A DNA stretch of 64,000 bases from contig JTDE01000753.1 in the NCBI GenBank assembly GCA_014338405.1, forward strand, positions 17,391 through 81,390, in the 5' to 3' direction. Under the pieces are notes generated by a model, which made no database searches, was not told where the DNA came from, and was given only the letters and a program-made list of their open reading frames with translations. This DNA is from Paragonimus skrjabini miyazakii (taxonomy: Eukaryota; Platyhelminthes; Trematoda; Plagiorchiida; Troglotrematidae). This document shows positions 1 through 12,289 of the stretch, piece by piece (the stretch's first letter is position 1; every line of letters starts with the position of its first letter). Both the position numbers and the translations under genes were made by a program.

Positions 1-3000
1 CTTATACTCCTCTGGATGGTTTTTACGTTCATGTCGCGATTAACCACGCTGTTAGATTAATTCACTTTGGTACTGGAAGCATCGGACTCCAAATACTCTG
101 TGTAACGATGCTTGATGACTTGTCGGATTTCGTGTTGATAACTATGTACGTAGAACCGAAACATGAGCTAAACTCTGTGTACCATTGAGGGTAGGTGTAA
201 TACCCGGACTTCTTTGTAGTGGTATCTACGTTGACAGGTACCAATACTTCGTTGCTAGCTGTCAAACAGCCAGCAAAATTGCCGCCGGAAGATTCCTGGG
301 TGGGAGACAAGGGAGAACAGGAATGCCTCTGCTTCATGGACCGTTCATAGGTTCCAGTCCATGGTGCGATTGTGCTATTTGATTATCGAGGGAAGAGGGA
401 CCTCAGAATACGGTATTCAATTGGGCGCAGTGAAAATTGAGATGCATGAAAGCCACTAGCGGCGCAATTGTTACGTAGCTTGGCAGATTACGCTAGTGTT
501 GTAAACTTCCCGAGTCAGCCGATAATTATACTGGGACTAATGACGAAATGTGAAATCTGTGTACGAAAATTGGCGTTCATGTACGAAGGTTTAGCCGATG
601 ATGAATGAATCAGTTATGAATCTGTAATACTATTTTGAACAAGATGGTATAAATAGCGATCGGCGAGATCTCTTCAGTTTTAAATAGAAGTTAATACGGT
701 AAACGGACCCCAACAAAATAAATCGTGAACTCTGTCGTACAACATAGCGGAAACCTATGTCCCAATATAACACTGACCTGTGAATTGAAAACACTTTTCA
801 TGTAATCAACATGCACGATATAAATGATTACACAGCTTCAAATAGGATGTAAGAAAAGTATAATAAAACTGCGGACAGATCGTGAAAGCGTTGTACGTGT
901 GTTAACAGTCACTCATAAACCCGGGGAACAATAGGACAAACCTCAGGGTAATCCATGTTTGGAAATTAAGAGCTTACCACAATTTTTCAGATGGTGCAAA
1001 AATAATCCTTTAGAATGATATAAAGTTTGCCAGGAGCGTAGCTCCTTTACTTCATGGTACTGTGTGATGGATCGCAATTCATTGGAGCACCTCTGGTACG
1101 ATTTTCGATTTGATTCATAACATGCTGTCCAACGATGTGATTCGACGAAATTGACAGTTTAATCCGGACTTCACTGAAGCCTAAAACTAGTGACTGAACA
1201 TCTTGCTCACACTTGGGCATCGAAACAAAATTCCACAGCGAGTAAATAATTACTTTGGCGATTAGACGGAGAGATGAGAAGATAGAAGAAAGTATTATAA
1301 TAATGACCACCAAGGTGGATGCAACCTTACCATACCTTATTTTTTGGTACATTAGAGGTATTGTGATGTTTAATAGCCATGTCCGTATACGATTAGAATA
1401 TGAACTACTACTCCGAAGACCATGGTGTCATTAAAGAAAGACATTGTTTTGAGTTTCTCAAATGAATGTTCTATTTTCTGTGGTGAATGCTATCCATAAT
1501 GTTATAGAACCTGTTCTATCTTTGTATACTTACATCCAATATTTGGGTGTCATTTTGAAACCTGTCATCTAGCTGCCACAAAGGAGACGTGTTTCCTTGG
1601 CTAGACATCACTCATACTGCCATATCACACATCATTGTTTGCTAAAAGAAATCTGGGCTGAAGCTGTACGCTTCTGTCAGGAGCGGTATGAAGTGTCGGG
1701 GCATCTTGTATTGAGTTTCGATGACAATGACGGTTTAGTAGCGAGGCTGTCTGTAGTAATCAACCTGGTTATACGATTCTATTCAAAATTAGTTAAGTAA
1801 CACGTTACTAATGAGTAGTCAAATTAAACGAGTAATTTGCTTTACCTAACTATTATTCGAACAGTTGTGTCGAGTCCCTCTCAGATTCTTTCCTGCCACA
1901 TGTGGACAATTCGAGCCGCGTGAGAATGTAAGTCAATAACTGACGATTCTGACCAATTGAGACAGAGATCTTGAACGTAAATATCACAACTTTCAAAGCT
2001 TTATTGATTAAGCTGTTTCCTCCGTTGTGTGATGAATAAACGTTAGCCGTGGATCGGGGGCAATACAGTCAATTGAACGCGGAATGTGATAGAATCGTTT
2101 GGTATAAAGGAACAGACGCTGGCCCCAGGCGAATAATATTGAGTTTTCCAAATTTTCGAGTGATGAAAGTCCATGGGTTGATTGATTGGTCCTGTAACAG
2201 ATTTAGAGCGTGAAATGTGTTGTACAGGGACATCTCGTTCGTTTTTCATCAAGTACCACAGCAAAAATGGCATAAGCTGTTTATGGTGGGCGGACGTGAC
2301 CACAAGAAACGAGGACAGTAAGTTTGATAGTTGTAAGTCAACAACGTTCTGGACGCAGTGGCATGATGAGTTAATTGCTAACAATGTTGGTACTAATGTA
2401 GAAATCCCAAAAAATACGGGTCATAGATTAAATGTTGAAAGTTGGTTGTCACAATGATTTGGATGCTAAAAATTAGAAAGACAAGTGTTAGGCTAAACTG
2501 TTAGATTAATGTCTGGTTAGGGCATAACTAAATGTATAAAAAAGTGCGGGAAGATACAACAAAAGAAGATATAAGTTATGAGTGTGAAGCGAGGGATGAT
2601 CATGTGTTTCTACAAACAAAGCACAGAGTCGATCCGGCGAATTGCCACAGATCGTACGAATTTCACACTGGGTCATGACTGGACAATACATTATTTAAAA
2701 GACCGTAGTTACATCCGTTTTGTGTCCGTCACCTGAGAGAAACTGGACACAAATGTCCTTGTACAAGCTATCTCACATTCTACTGCTCTCTTTTTTCAAG
2801 TCTGTTCGAGGTAATCTTTTCAACCCGTAGGGCGGTCATTCGCGTGTTCGTTGCAAATCGTTGAACTGGACAGTAAAACCAGTTCACTTTGCTAGCTCTC
2901 ATAATCCGATTGGTAGGTGAACCTGCGGACGAAGGTTGAGTGAAGATTATTCATCCATTATGATGTACTTGTTTATGGCTTATCACCGGTCATGAATTTG

Positions 3001-4077
3001 GAATTCAAGACAATGTTGTTTACGTACTTTATCCTGTAAAACTGGGATGAACCGTAAACATCACGACTGAGCAGCGTGTCGTAAACTTCAATTTCAGTTG
3101 AAAACGTTTGGCGGATGCAAACCTGAATGCCGTGGTGACCGCTTTTTTGGTGTTATTCTCGTCTCTATCGCATTACACTTGTTCACAAACTGAAAATATA
3201 ACAGCTTTTAAAATGCAAGTAATTAAATACAGGATGAACATGCGGATTTCCGACCTGGTCTCGTTGTATATCATTACCAGCCTCATTCTACGAAAGACAT
3301 GTCAGCATTGGTACCTGTCTTCTCAGCCAAAGCTCGTAGTCTTTTTACCTTAAGGCCTCTGCTGGTTCGGTTGTCCGATATGTTATTTGGAGCTAACCTC
3401 CACTATAGAGTATTCTCACGAGTGGATGACAATTTACGTAATTTCGGAACGTTTACAGTGACTAGCCAGTGTTATTTATGTTCGACTGTTTGTGTAAGCA
3501 TCTTCACTCCAGCATTGTTATTTGTTGTTAATGCTGTATTATTCAACGAAATAGGAAATCAAAAAAGTATCGGTACTGATAGAAAGTTTTTTTTTAGATA
3601 AGTTAGGGGAACTGTGGCGTTAAAATAAAGTTGTGGATGAATTGTTAAATTGTCAGAATAGACGGATGGATAAGTAAGTTAGGATTTCTAGCAAGACATT
3701 GGGACTTCGATTTTTATAAATCAAACAGCGCTCACAATCAATGGCAGTCTTCCCATTCATGTATGCTCATCGTCCAATTTTTCATGAAAATACTTGCTCA
3801 CCTTGATTTTCGCTCCTCTTGATGCTCACCAGTTCATATCCTTGTCGCTGCTAGTATTTACACTTTGGCCTACATGGCCTTGTTGATCACTGATATAACG
3901 CGCTCGATCACTGACCCAGAACCGAGAAAAAGAATAGGTGCGGCAACAGCGTTTGTTGGAAAAACGAGGCGAGCTCCATTAGGCCACAGAGGCTCTAAAT
4001 TTATAGGTCCAACGGAGAACGAATCACTTTACAGAAGGGCATTAGAAAGTGCACTCGTGAGAACAGTTCACACGATG
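1..4077. other. Gene-poor stretch with no recognised gene
   Basis: Only short open frames (about 60-116 codons) occur on both strands, and none shows a family signature. A minus-strand frame at 1047-1352 and a plus-strand frame at 1597-1800 read somewhat like protein, but I could not place them or find convincing splice borders. A frame from 3108 begins with a hydrophobic stretch but has no further support. The only other item is a 17-base match to the 3' end of 18S rRNA at 2913-2929, listed separately. Confidence 0.5.
2913..2929 (+). other. 17-nt match to the conserved 3' end of eukaryotic 18S rRNA
   Basis: The bases gtaggtgaacctgcgga equal the near-universal stretch just before the 3' end of eukaryotic small-subunit rRNA, as I remember that sequence. 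The similarity does not continue cleanly to either side, so this is not an rRNA gene. It may be a relic of an rDNA fragment or a chance match. Confidence 0.3.
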
Positions 4078-4209
4078 TACAGGCGTTCGATCGCGCAGTT
4101 GCAATCTAATTGAGCTTAATGGACTGAGTGAGTTAAAATCGCATACCGTACAGGTGTTCGTTTTCACAGCTGCAATCTAATTAAGCTTAATGGTCTGAGT
4201 GAGTTAAAA
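4078..4209 (+). repeat. Imperfect two-copy tandem duplication, period about 71 bp
   Basis: The copy starting at 4078 (tacaggcgttcg) and the copy starting at 4149 (tacaggtgttcg) share the internal run caatctaatt-agcttaatgg and both end in ctgagtgagttaaaa. A few substitutions separate them. The first copy overlaps the end of an 82-codon frame (3865-4113) that I do not recognise; that frame may be part of a repeat. Confidence 0.75.
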
Positions 4210-4879
4210 CATATCAATTAACTCGAAGCCGGATCGATCAATCGGTATGACGTGATTCACCTTTGCTGCTTCGTTAGGAGATGCACCTCCTAACAATCAT
4301 TACGTCATCAACTTCGCATCAGGCAAGACCAAATCAACATCTCTTTGTATGTTCATTCAAAGTACGGTCGGCCGTTGAAAACATTTCTCTTATTCTGTCG
4401 AACTCTTCTGGAAGACTGCTCTTGATTTCATTTGCAATGAGTATAGCGAGTTCACTTCGTGTTTTCTGGTTCACTAGCATACGTTTGATAACAGTGGACT
4501 TCCATTCTGATGGGAAAAACGGCAATAGTCTGTTGGTCGAGCGTAGTGCGAAAGTGGGTTTCCTCTGGCCGACTAACTCATGCGGACAGTTTATACAAAG
4601 CAGCAAGTGTATAATCAAAACCATCGGTTGAAAACGTGTCAGCAACAAAGTTTACCCCTGAGAATACATTACGGTTAGGTGGTTACCTAAATCCGTTTAG
4701 CACGACGTTCAAACAAAACTGATCCAATTTCAGTTATGCTAGACAGGCTGCTGGAGACTGTCGCTCGTCTCATCTACCTTTGTAGTATCATCTCATCATA
4801 TGCTATTGCCACCGCAAACTTGTGATGCAGTATTTCGATCGGTAGATACAGAATCATCTATTAAGACTGAGGTGCGCAA

Positions 4880-6165
4880 TTGCATTTCGGTTTTCAAATG
4901 TAGTAGGGGTGCTGGCACTTTTTAATCAAGGTGTGGGCGTTAGTAGAGGCCTTGGCTCATTTGTTTCATGTTGTGTAGACGACGGAGACTATCCCTCTGT
5001 TCTGCAGCCACTCGATATTAATTCCATTGTTCAGGAAAAGAGTCCGGAACTCTTGCGCAAACCATACGGAGATTACCTTGACCATAGTCGTTCCTAGGGT
5101 TCTGGTATCCGTTACACTTCGTCGACACACCGTACCTCGAGAGGCAAACATTAGAGAAGAACAGGCTAGGTTTTGTCCTCGGCTAGGACGTATTGATCAA
5201 ATTTTCACCAAATTCTGGAGCAGCGTCATGTGTACCGTCGGTCAACAATTGCCTACTTCTCGATTATGAAGATGCGTTTAATTCGGTGGATCGATCTACA
5301 CCTTTAGAGTCGCTTAAACGCATTGTTGTGCTGACCAAGTATGTGAACACACAAGATGCTGGCGGAAGGCTGATTGATCTTGATTGTATTGACGACATGT
5401 TTGACGTTGTTCAAGCAGCACAAACAGTGTTAGACGGTATTTGGCATTCTGCTAAATATCTCGAGCCTCGTTTTGCAGCCTCAAAGTGCGAAGTGCTCCT
5501 GCAAAATTACTGTAATTTTGTCGATTTAATGTTGGGTAATGAAGTCGTGGAGGTTTATTTACCTGGGAAGTTGCACCGGCGGCGGCGGAGGTGTAGGCAA
5601 TGAAACAAAAGCGCATATATCTAAGGCTAGGACGGTGTTCGCTGGTCTGGGGCATCTCTGTTGACGAGGAGATCTTTCCCTGAGACATACAGGCGGCAGT
5701 AAGGGCCATGTTACTTTAAGACAGCGTATCTTAATCGCTAAATGTTGAAGACGTGAACCGTCTTCAGGTATTTGGCCACCGATGTTTGCGTTCGATCGGT
5801 CGTGTCGGGTGGCACCAGCGAGTAAGCAACGAGGAGGTTAGGAATCGGGTGTTTGGCACCGATTGTCAAACGAGTTCTTTTGTTCAGTCACTACATTTGC
5901 ACAGACTCAAATGGTTAGGTCAGGTACTCAGGATGCCAGCTAGTCGTCTGCCACACCGAACACTGCCGATGCTGCAGCCAACTGGCGTAAGGTGCGAGGT
6001 GGACAGATGATGACCTGGTGTAGAGAAATGAAATTTTTCACGTTGGGATTGGTCACTGTAGATCGGGTTCGTCCACCAGGCTAGGGACCTCGCAACTCAC
6101 AGAGTCGGTGGCTTGTGACGCTAGGTGAGATGGCGGCTAATCGAGCTCAGTGACGTGAATGTTTT
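4880..6165 (+). mobile_element. Decayed RTE/SR2-like LINE, reverse-transcriptase region to 3' end
   Basis: Non-LTR retrotransposon reverse-transcriptase blocks follow one another across several frames. A fingers-region piece near 5130-5200 reads IREEQARFCPRLGRIDQIF. The first catalytic aspartate block lies at about 5258-5330 (DYEDAFNSVDRS). The YADD region at about 5375-5405 now reads LIDLDCIDDM and has lost the canonical motif. The C-terminal tail at 5753-6010 carries the typical RLQVFGHRCLRSIGRVGW and RMPASRLPHRTL segments, and tail-like sequence continues to about 6160. Frame changes and stops separate the blocks, so this is a dead copy. The 5' limit is uncertain. Confidence 0.85.
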
Positions 6166-6514
6166 TTGACCAAGTTGTTTGCGAAGTAAATGCACATAAT
6201 AACGCAGTGTGGTGAAGGCCGTGAGGAATTTTTCTTACTGATGACTCTCTACTTCCACCTACAGCTCGGTTATGTTGTTCGCAAGGTGTAGGCATCCTGA
6301 TGTTGAACGTTTGAATGTAGACTTAGCTTTTTCAGTAGTCAGGTTTCCCTCCTTTTTTCATGTGCAGAGTTCGCTTCTTCGTGGTTGTGTAGCAGTTAAG
6401 CATCATGTGAACCACTGATGTATTGCTGTCTATGGTGATGATGATCTCATCAGCTTTTACCATTGCTGACAAGGTACCTACGGTGAGAGCGAAACCACTC
6501 AGAGCGCTTGCTAA

Positions 6515-6785
6515 TCTTGTGCAAACCTCACGTGACAAAGCTTCCGGTTAAATGCAAAGTTTACAACGCGTGTGTACGTTCAGCTTTGCTCTGTGGATCA
6601 TCGGCTTGGCCCATTTGCACGGAAGATACATACGGACTCTCAGTGTTAGGCCACTTTTGTCTCCGCCACTTAGTATCAAATGGGCTGAATCTGTGAGCAA
6701 CGCGACAGTTCGTCGGCGCGTATTTGGAATGTATATAGGTTTGTAACTGGTAACCAAGGTAACTGCACAAATTGATCTGATTGTA
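6515..6785 (+). mobile_element. LINE C-terminal tail fragment, second copy
   Basis: The frame from 6508 reads KVYNACVRSALLCGSSAWPI and continues into SVLGHFCLRHLVS. After a frame change near 6690, ESVSNATVRRRVFG follows. This is the same post-reverse-transcriptase tail as in the copy ending near 6165, shortened at the 5' end as LINE copies usually are. The bases up to about 6960 could be its 3' untranslated part. Confidence 0.75.
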
Positions 6786-6789
6786 TCGC

Positions 6790-8260
6790 GCACTCTGTAT
6801 CTCAGCTGACCATCTGGCGCGTCACATATTGTTCAGTGTGACTGATTATGGCTCCAAGGCGGTTGGATGATGACATGATCATGGACTATGAACACCCTGA
6901 CCGTCCTACTGAGGTAGACTGTCGGGTGTCGTCTACCCGGTTGAAGGGTGTTGTTTGGGAACCTTCTATGTCATGACAATGAATCATAGTCGATTTGAGG
7001 CCTGTATCCACATGGTTGTTAGCCCTTCTTTCTTCTCCTTTTTGAAGCTCTATTTCTTTATAGGTTTTTTTCTTTACAGTTGTACTCATTACTCCGCCTC
7101 TTCGTGGACCATAATCGGGACCAACGGTAGGCCGATCCGTAATACCAACGACTACTGTTCAATGCTGAAAAAGTTGATAGTCGTGGTAGATAGATTCGCG
7201 TTCTACTTCAAGTGGTATTTCTTTCATTTGATACTGGATGATTGTCACTAAGAATCATTGAGGTTAAGGATAGCTGCTTCACTGCAATTTTGCCTGCCTG
7301 TTTTATAATGCCTACCGTGTGTTTCCAAACGTAGACGACCTTACTACAGTTTCTCATCGCATGGTAATCTCTTTCAGCCTGATTGTTGAAACATCGATGT
7401 ATCCCTCATATCTCGTCGTGTGAGTCAAATCGGGTAACGAACGATTATTTCCTTTTTGTGTGTCGCCTCCAGCGTTGCGTGATGTCTTGTAATTGTGTCA
7501 TCATGTATTTGGTGAAATTTTACTTTGATGTTTTTTTTGCGTGTTTACAATCCAAAAATGTTCCCTATGAGTGAAGATACATTAATCTGTCATATAATCG
7601 CATCATTATTTAGACTTTCCGTTATTCGCACAACACTTATTTATCCAAAAATAAGGTGACTGTTTAGGTAAATCTGCGAGGAATTTAATAGCTCGGTCTA
7701 ATTCATAAGCCCCGCCTGTCGCACAATGTATTTTTAATGTTTACCAACGATGTGGACTTCCACATTGACCGTTTTAGAAACTCCCATCCTAGCAGTCTGT
7801 TGCGTGCGTCCAGTAGGGACACTATGGTTGGATGAGTGGGTGGTTTGGCACAAATATAAGATCCCGAGCTTTCGGCCTGTGTGTCTAGCTCGAGACGATG
7901 GGCACATGTAGCGTAACCTGTACTATTCTTGTCATTATTTTCTTGGATCCGGATTTTTTACAACCGGTTTTCCCGATCAAATGTGCTATTTTGCTTACCA
8001 GTTATTATGTTATGCAGCGTCGTACGCTTTATACTTACGAACTGTTTTGTTGTGGGTAAATTTAGACCCTCCTTGAGTGCCATTTTTATGTACCCCTACA
8101 CCAAGAAAACGTGAGTAATCATCGAGGTAAGAAAGTTACTTGGTTTGCATTCCCCTTTCACCTCGGGTATTGCTCGCACCCTATCAATTTGAGTATCCTT
8201 GTATTCCGCACAGTCTCTCGTTATTTTGTTTGAAAGTTTAAGAACTGTCATGTTCGTCAG
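6790..8260. other. Non-coding stretch, nothing recognised
   Basis: There are short frames only. The frame at 6955-7251 is hydrophobic and T-rich and looks like chance. I see no splice-consistent exon or RNA gene. Upstream exons of the LRR gene at 8984 should lie here or farther 5', but I could not identify them. Confidence 0.4.
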
Positions 8261-8266
8261 TACAGT

Positions 8267-8705
8267 TTTATTAGAAATAAAAGGGTGTTTTGGCGAACAG
8301 TATGTTTTCAGTTTTCGGGCCAACTACATAACACTATATCATCATGGTTGTCAAGCGAGCAAAATCGTCTGCCAAGTGGTCAATCCAGAGGAGTCAAATG
8401 TCGTATTCTAGCCACCGCGGAAGCGATCGGAATTCGGTTGCGCAATCCACAGTTGTGCGCTCAGAAAAAAATCGTACAAGCCCTACGGTTACCATGACCT
8501 CCCGTTACTAACTCGACACCCTCGGTAGTCAATTTTTTCACCCAACTGCCCTCCAATTCACAATCTCGTGATGTAATTGTGTGACTAATTGCTTTTGATT
8601 TTGATCGCTTGACAACCATGATGATATAAAATGTTATGTAATTGGCCCGATGATGAATAACCGAAAACAGACTGTTCGCCAAAACACCTTTTCATTTCTA
8701 ATGAA
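8267..8705. repeat. Inverted-repeat (hairpin) element, arms about 100 bp
   Basis: The left arm at about 8267-8366 contains tgttttggcgaacagt, gggccaactacataac and atatcatcatggttgtcaag. The right arm at about 8600-8705 is its reverse complement at roughly 80-85% by eye (cttgacaaccatgatgatat, gttatgtaattggccc, actgttcgccaaaaca). About 235 bases lie between the arms and encode nothing recognisable. The shape suits a MITE or foldback element. No target-site duplication is clear at the edges. Confidence 0.8.
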
Positions 8706-8983
8706 CTCACAGGGCTATTCGAATCGTTGAAACAATCCAGAGATCCTACCGTGCTTAGATAGCTGAACGCCTACTTGAAATACAGCACACAATTTTATTA
8801 CCGGTATCACCGTAACTGCCTCTAAACAATCAGACACGGTTGTCATCATACCAAACTTGTGGTTCGAACTGGCTCGTGGACATAAAATTTTGTTCCTAAG
8901 TCAGTCGATCTTGTTTCAATTTGTGTCTCTCCGTAACTAACGACTTTTATTAGGACGTAATTTCTTGTGTTTCTTTGTTCCAG

Positions 8984-9943
8984 CTTTCGTTCATCACAAA
9001 TCTGGTTGTTCGCTGTCCCTCACTGGAAGCTCTTAACTTATCTCACTGTGTTGGTGTTTGCGATTCGTGCGTGCAGTTAATAGCAACCAAACTTCCTGGA
9101 TTGAAACGTCTCAACCTAGATGGAGTGCTTTGGCTCAGTGACGCGGCGTTGGAACATTTGGTACATGGTGTGGCAATGAGAACTGGTTGTTTGTCTGCTT
9201 TATGGCTAGATGGTTTCGAGCTGTCCACACCAGGCGTGCGTTTGTTCACACAACGACTAGCTAGTCTGCAAAACTCAATTGAGCGTCAGCTGCCAGATGA
9301 GCGTAATGTCAGTTCGTTGTCTTTCACAGGATTGCAGATTTTGTGGATAAGCTTTTGTGACCATCTGACCGACGAAGCGATAGAATCACTCGGACAACTG
9401 TCCAGCCTGGTCGCGTTAACGCTACGCAAAGCGCAACAGATCACTTCTCAAAGTTGGAGTCGCTTGTTCCTGTCCAATATTGATTCCATTCAACAACCCG
9501 CACTTCCCGCGTTACGCTATTTGGAACACTTGGATCTGAGCGAAGCGCCCTCAGTGAACGATTCAGTAGTAACGGACATTTGTCAGTGTTGTGGGCCTCA
9601 GCTTCGTTCCCTTACTTTGAATTGGTGTTGGGATTTGACGGATATCGGTCTTAACGAGATCGTGTCCACCTGCTCCACGCTGAGACATTTAAGCCTTGTT
9701 GGAAATCACTTGATTCGCGGTGACTCGTTGATGGATGTTTATTCAAAGCTGCCGCATTTGAATATACTCAATCTGACCCAATGCAATCATGTGCAAGACT
9801 CGGTGTTAGAACATGTGGTTTCCAAAATGCCCGACCTATATGTCTTTGATTATTTCGGTGAACGTGTTGGTGGTCAACAAAACGATATTTGCCATTATGA
9901 TTTATGGCGTTCGTTGGAAAAAGTTCCAATTTGTACAGACTAA
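8984..9943 (+). CDS. Leucine-rich-repeat protein (F-box/LRR, AMN1-like), terminal exon
   Basis: A pyrimidine-rich tract ending in the acceptor ttctttgttccag (to 8983) precedes a 319-codon open exon in phase 0 that ends at a TAA. The protein is a run of cysteine-containing LRRs of about 25-28 residues: LEALNLSHCVGVCDSCV, LKRLNLDGVLWLSDAAL, LQILWISFCDHLTDEAI, LEHLDLSEAPSVNDSVV, LRSLTLNWCWDLTDIGL and LNILNLTQCNHVQDSVL. This pattern is known from F-box/LRR substrate receptors of SCF ubiquitin ligases and from AMN1-type proteins. No F-box is visible in this exon; it would lie in upstream exons that I did not find. The C-terminal 30 residues after the last repeat are not LRR. The family is firm; the exact orthologue is not. 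Confidence 0.85.
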   Translation, partial: LSFITNLVVRCPSLEALNLSHCVGVCDSCVQLIATKLPGLKRLNLDGVLWLSDAALEHLVHGVAMRTGCLSALWLDGFELSTPGVRLFTQRLASLQNSIERQLPDERNVSSLSFTGLQILWISFCDHLTDEAIESLGQLSSLVALTLRKAQQITSQSWSRLFLSNIDSIQQPALPALRYLEHLDLSEAPSVNDSVVTDICQCCGPQLRSLTLNWCWDLTDIGLNEIVSTCSTLRHLSLVGNHLIRGDSLMDVYSKLPHLNILNLTQCNHVQDSVLEHVVSKMPDLYVFDYFGERVGGQQNDICHYDLWRSLEKVPICTD

Positions 9944-12289
9944 TCATCCACTTCCGTTCGGTTGCGACTCTCATCATTGTCGAGTAATGATTCTGTGATA
10001 AGTTCTCGCCCAAGATCCACGCGCATTGTATACATATCTCTGTATATGCATCCCATACACTCCAACATACTTACATTATTTTCCTGTTATTTTAACCTCC
10101 ATTTTGTGTTCCATTTTTTATAGCCACTATTATGTTTGTGTTGTCGTATGAGTGGAAATTCCGTGTAGGTGTTCCTTTGATGGTCCAGTAATCTCGTGAG
10201 TAAAGGTAGTTGTTATGGCGACCGTATTAATACGAAGTGGGCGATTTCATATGGTCATTTATAAACTATATCACAATACGCGATCTTGAATGACTAAATT
10301 ATCGTACAGTCCAAGATGCTGCTCTGTTATTTACTTTTCTGTGTGTATTGTACTTCAGCGTTTTCCCGTCTCTCATGAATGAGTTGTGTGCACTTTTTAT
10401 ACTGTGCGTCTTAATAGTTGTTGGCGTTTTTGGGGAAAACCCTGAATTCAGGGCAAAGCATGGACGCACATTCGCACACTCCAAACATGCGTGGCTAACG
10501 TTCAGTGTCTCGGATTTCACGTAGACTCGATTGACACATTCTCATGTGCTTCAGGTAGTCGATTGCTCGGTCAACGGCTGTTTGCATCGCTTCCAATGCT
10601 ACGCCTACGTATGAGCTCATACATCCTGCATTCTAATTGTTTGAGGTCATTGGGACGGTGCACACAGTCGTTGGCTATTCGATCAGCCTTTATGTGGGTG
10701 GGTTTCAGTTGAATACGCCAAGTGTCCGGACCATTATTTGACGATCAATTTTGTTTGAGATGCGTGGCCATGCGTTCATATGTCTTGGGTCCACCTTCTT
10801 TCAAAACGAAGGCAACTTACGATCTGTGTTGTACGGTTGCAGGAAATCTCGCCAGTGCATTGATGGTGTGTATTTTCTACACGTGTTTGCGAAAAAGGTC
10901 AATCCGATCTTGAGTGAAACCATCCATGATGGGGTCAGAGTTCGGATGGGCGCATCTACCAACCAACGTTGGGTTTCATGAAGCATGGCCACTGAATGAG
11001 TATGTCAGTGCTCCATAATGGCAGTTCTGAGACACTGAGTCTCATTATGTTCATAACCTATATTCTTGAGTCTGGCCAACACTTCGAATTTGATTGTCTA
11101 TTCGGATTCAGACGTCGCTCAGGATTCGCTTATCATCAGGTTCCATTGAAACGTTTTCTTGTATGCCTGCATTGAGTGCTTATTTCTCTTGTCTACTCGT
11201 GTTCAGAATAAACCCTATGAACTGACGTCATATGCTGGAGTTTATGGACTTGCCGGAATTTTGTGTCGCACCACTACAGCTTTATTCTATTCACTTCGAA
11301 GGGGTTGTGGAGTTTGAATTAGTGAACGTACGGAGCTCCGAAGCCTCATGTTTGTTCGATTCGTACAGAAGATTGTGAGGACGCTTTATTACTGCACTGA
11401 TTATCAGTCGTTCCCGTTTCGGAGAAAAATGCCGGGTTGCTGCAGGATAGTTGCAGAGATATCTGTATCCACCATTTCAAAACTACTCACTAGTCCCAAA
11501 TATGACTTGGACGATGGAAAAGTCTTATCTCTTTACTGTTCGCGGGTGAATTTCTAGTTTGTGACAGACGCTGAAGCGTCCGCGCTGGTCTGTTGATGAT
11601 ATTTGTTGCTCAGCTATCCATCTTCCTCTGCTGACATCTCCTCACAATGAAGGTATTTCGGGTAAATTTGATACAATCTTAGCTCACTGTGTGCATCTTT
11701 GCGCATTTTCCCACTCGCCTTCAACTGCATGACATTCTAGAGGGAGCACTCAAACGGGAGCTTCCGCGGCGTGATAAAAATCACCGTCACTTTACCAGGC
11801 AGGTCAACAGGTAGAGGTCTGACAAACCACAATCTCCAGGTTGTTGGTTGGAAGATGGTTGGCATCCTTTTTATCGGAAAAATTGCCAGTTCTTGTACGC
11901 TGCCATCCACGCGCTATCTTGCGGCACAGGTTCTTGAGCCAAAGGCTTTGGTTGAGAACGCGAATCGTTTTTCTCTTTAGGTTTGAGCGTCCTGACAGTA
12001 TCTCAGCCCACACACAACCATGATTACACACAACACCAATAATTCTATACTTCATCGGCCGTCTGGCAGTGCAAACCGGGTTGCCGTATGTACTACACAC
12101 AGCAGAGTGGATAGACAAAACCATGCTATTGTTGACCCCTCTCCCACTGTTTTATCAAATTTAGTTCCCAGGCCCCTCCCGACCTCCACTTCTGATAATT
12201 ATTCCACAGGTCCCACAATAGGTATAGTTAAGAATAGTGACACCCTCCCGGTAAGTCCCATCTCTTACCATCCACCGTCAAGCCTCCAT
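9944..12289. other. Intergenic stretch with unassigned short frames
   Basis: The start of this stretch is the 3' flank of the LRR exon. Overlapping frames on both strands at 10490-10992, including a minus-strand frame rich in aromatic and basic residues (10801-10992), suggest an old coding or repeat relic without a clear family. Bases 11771-12290 may belong to the 5' part of the LINE that follows, because the frame from 12020 runs directly into the endonuclease start. Confidence 0.35.
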
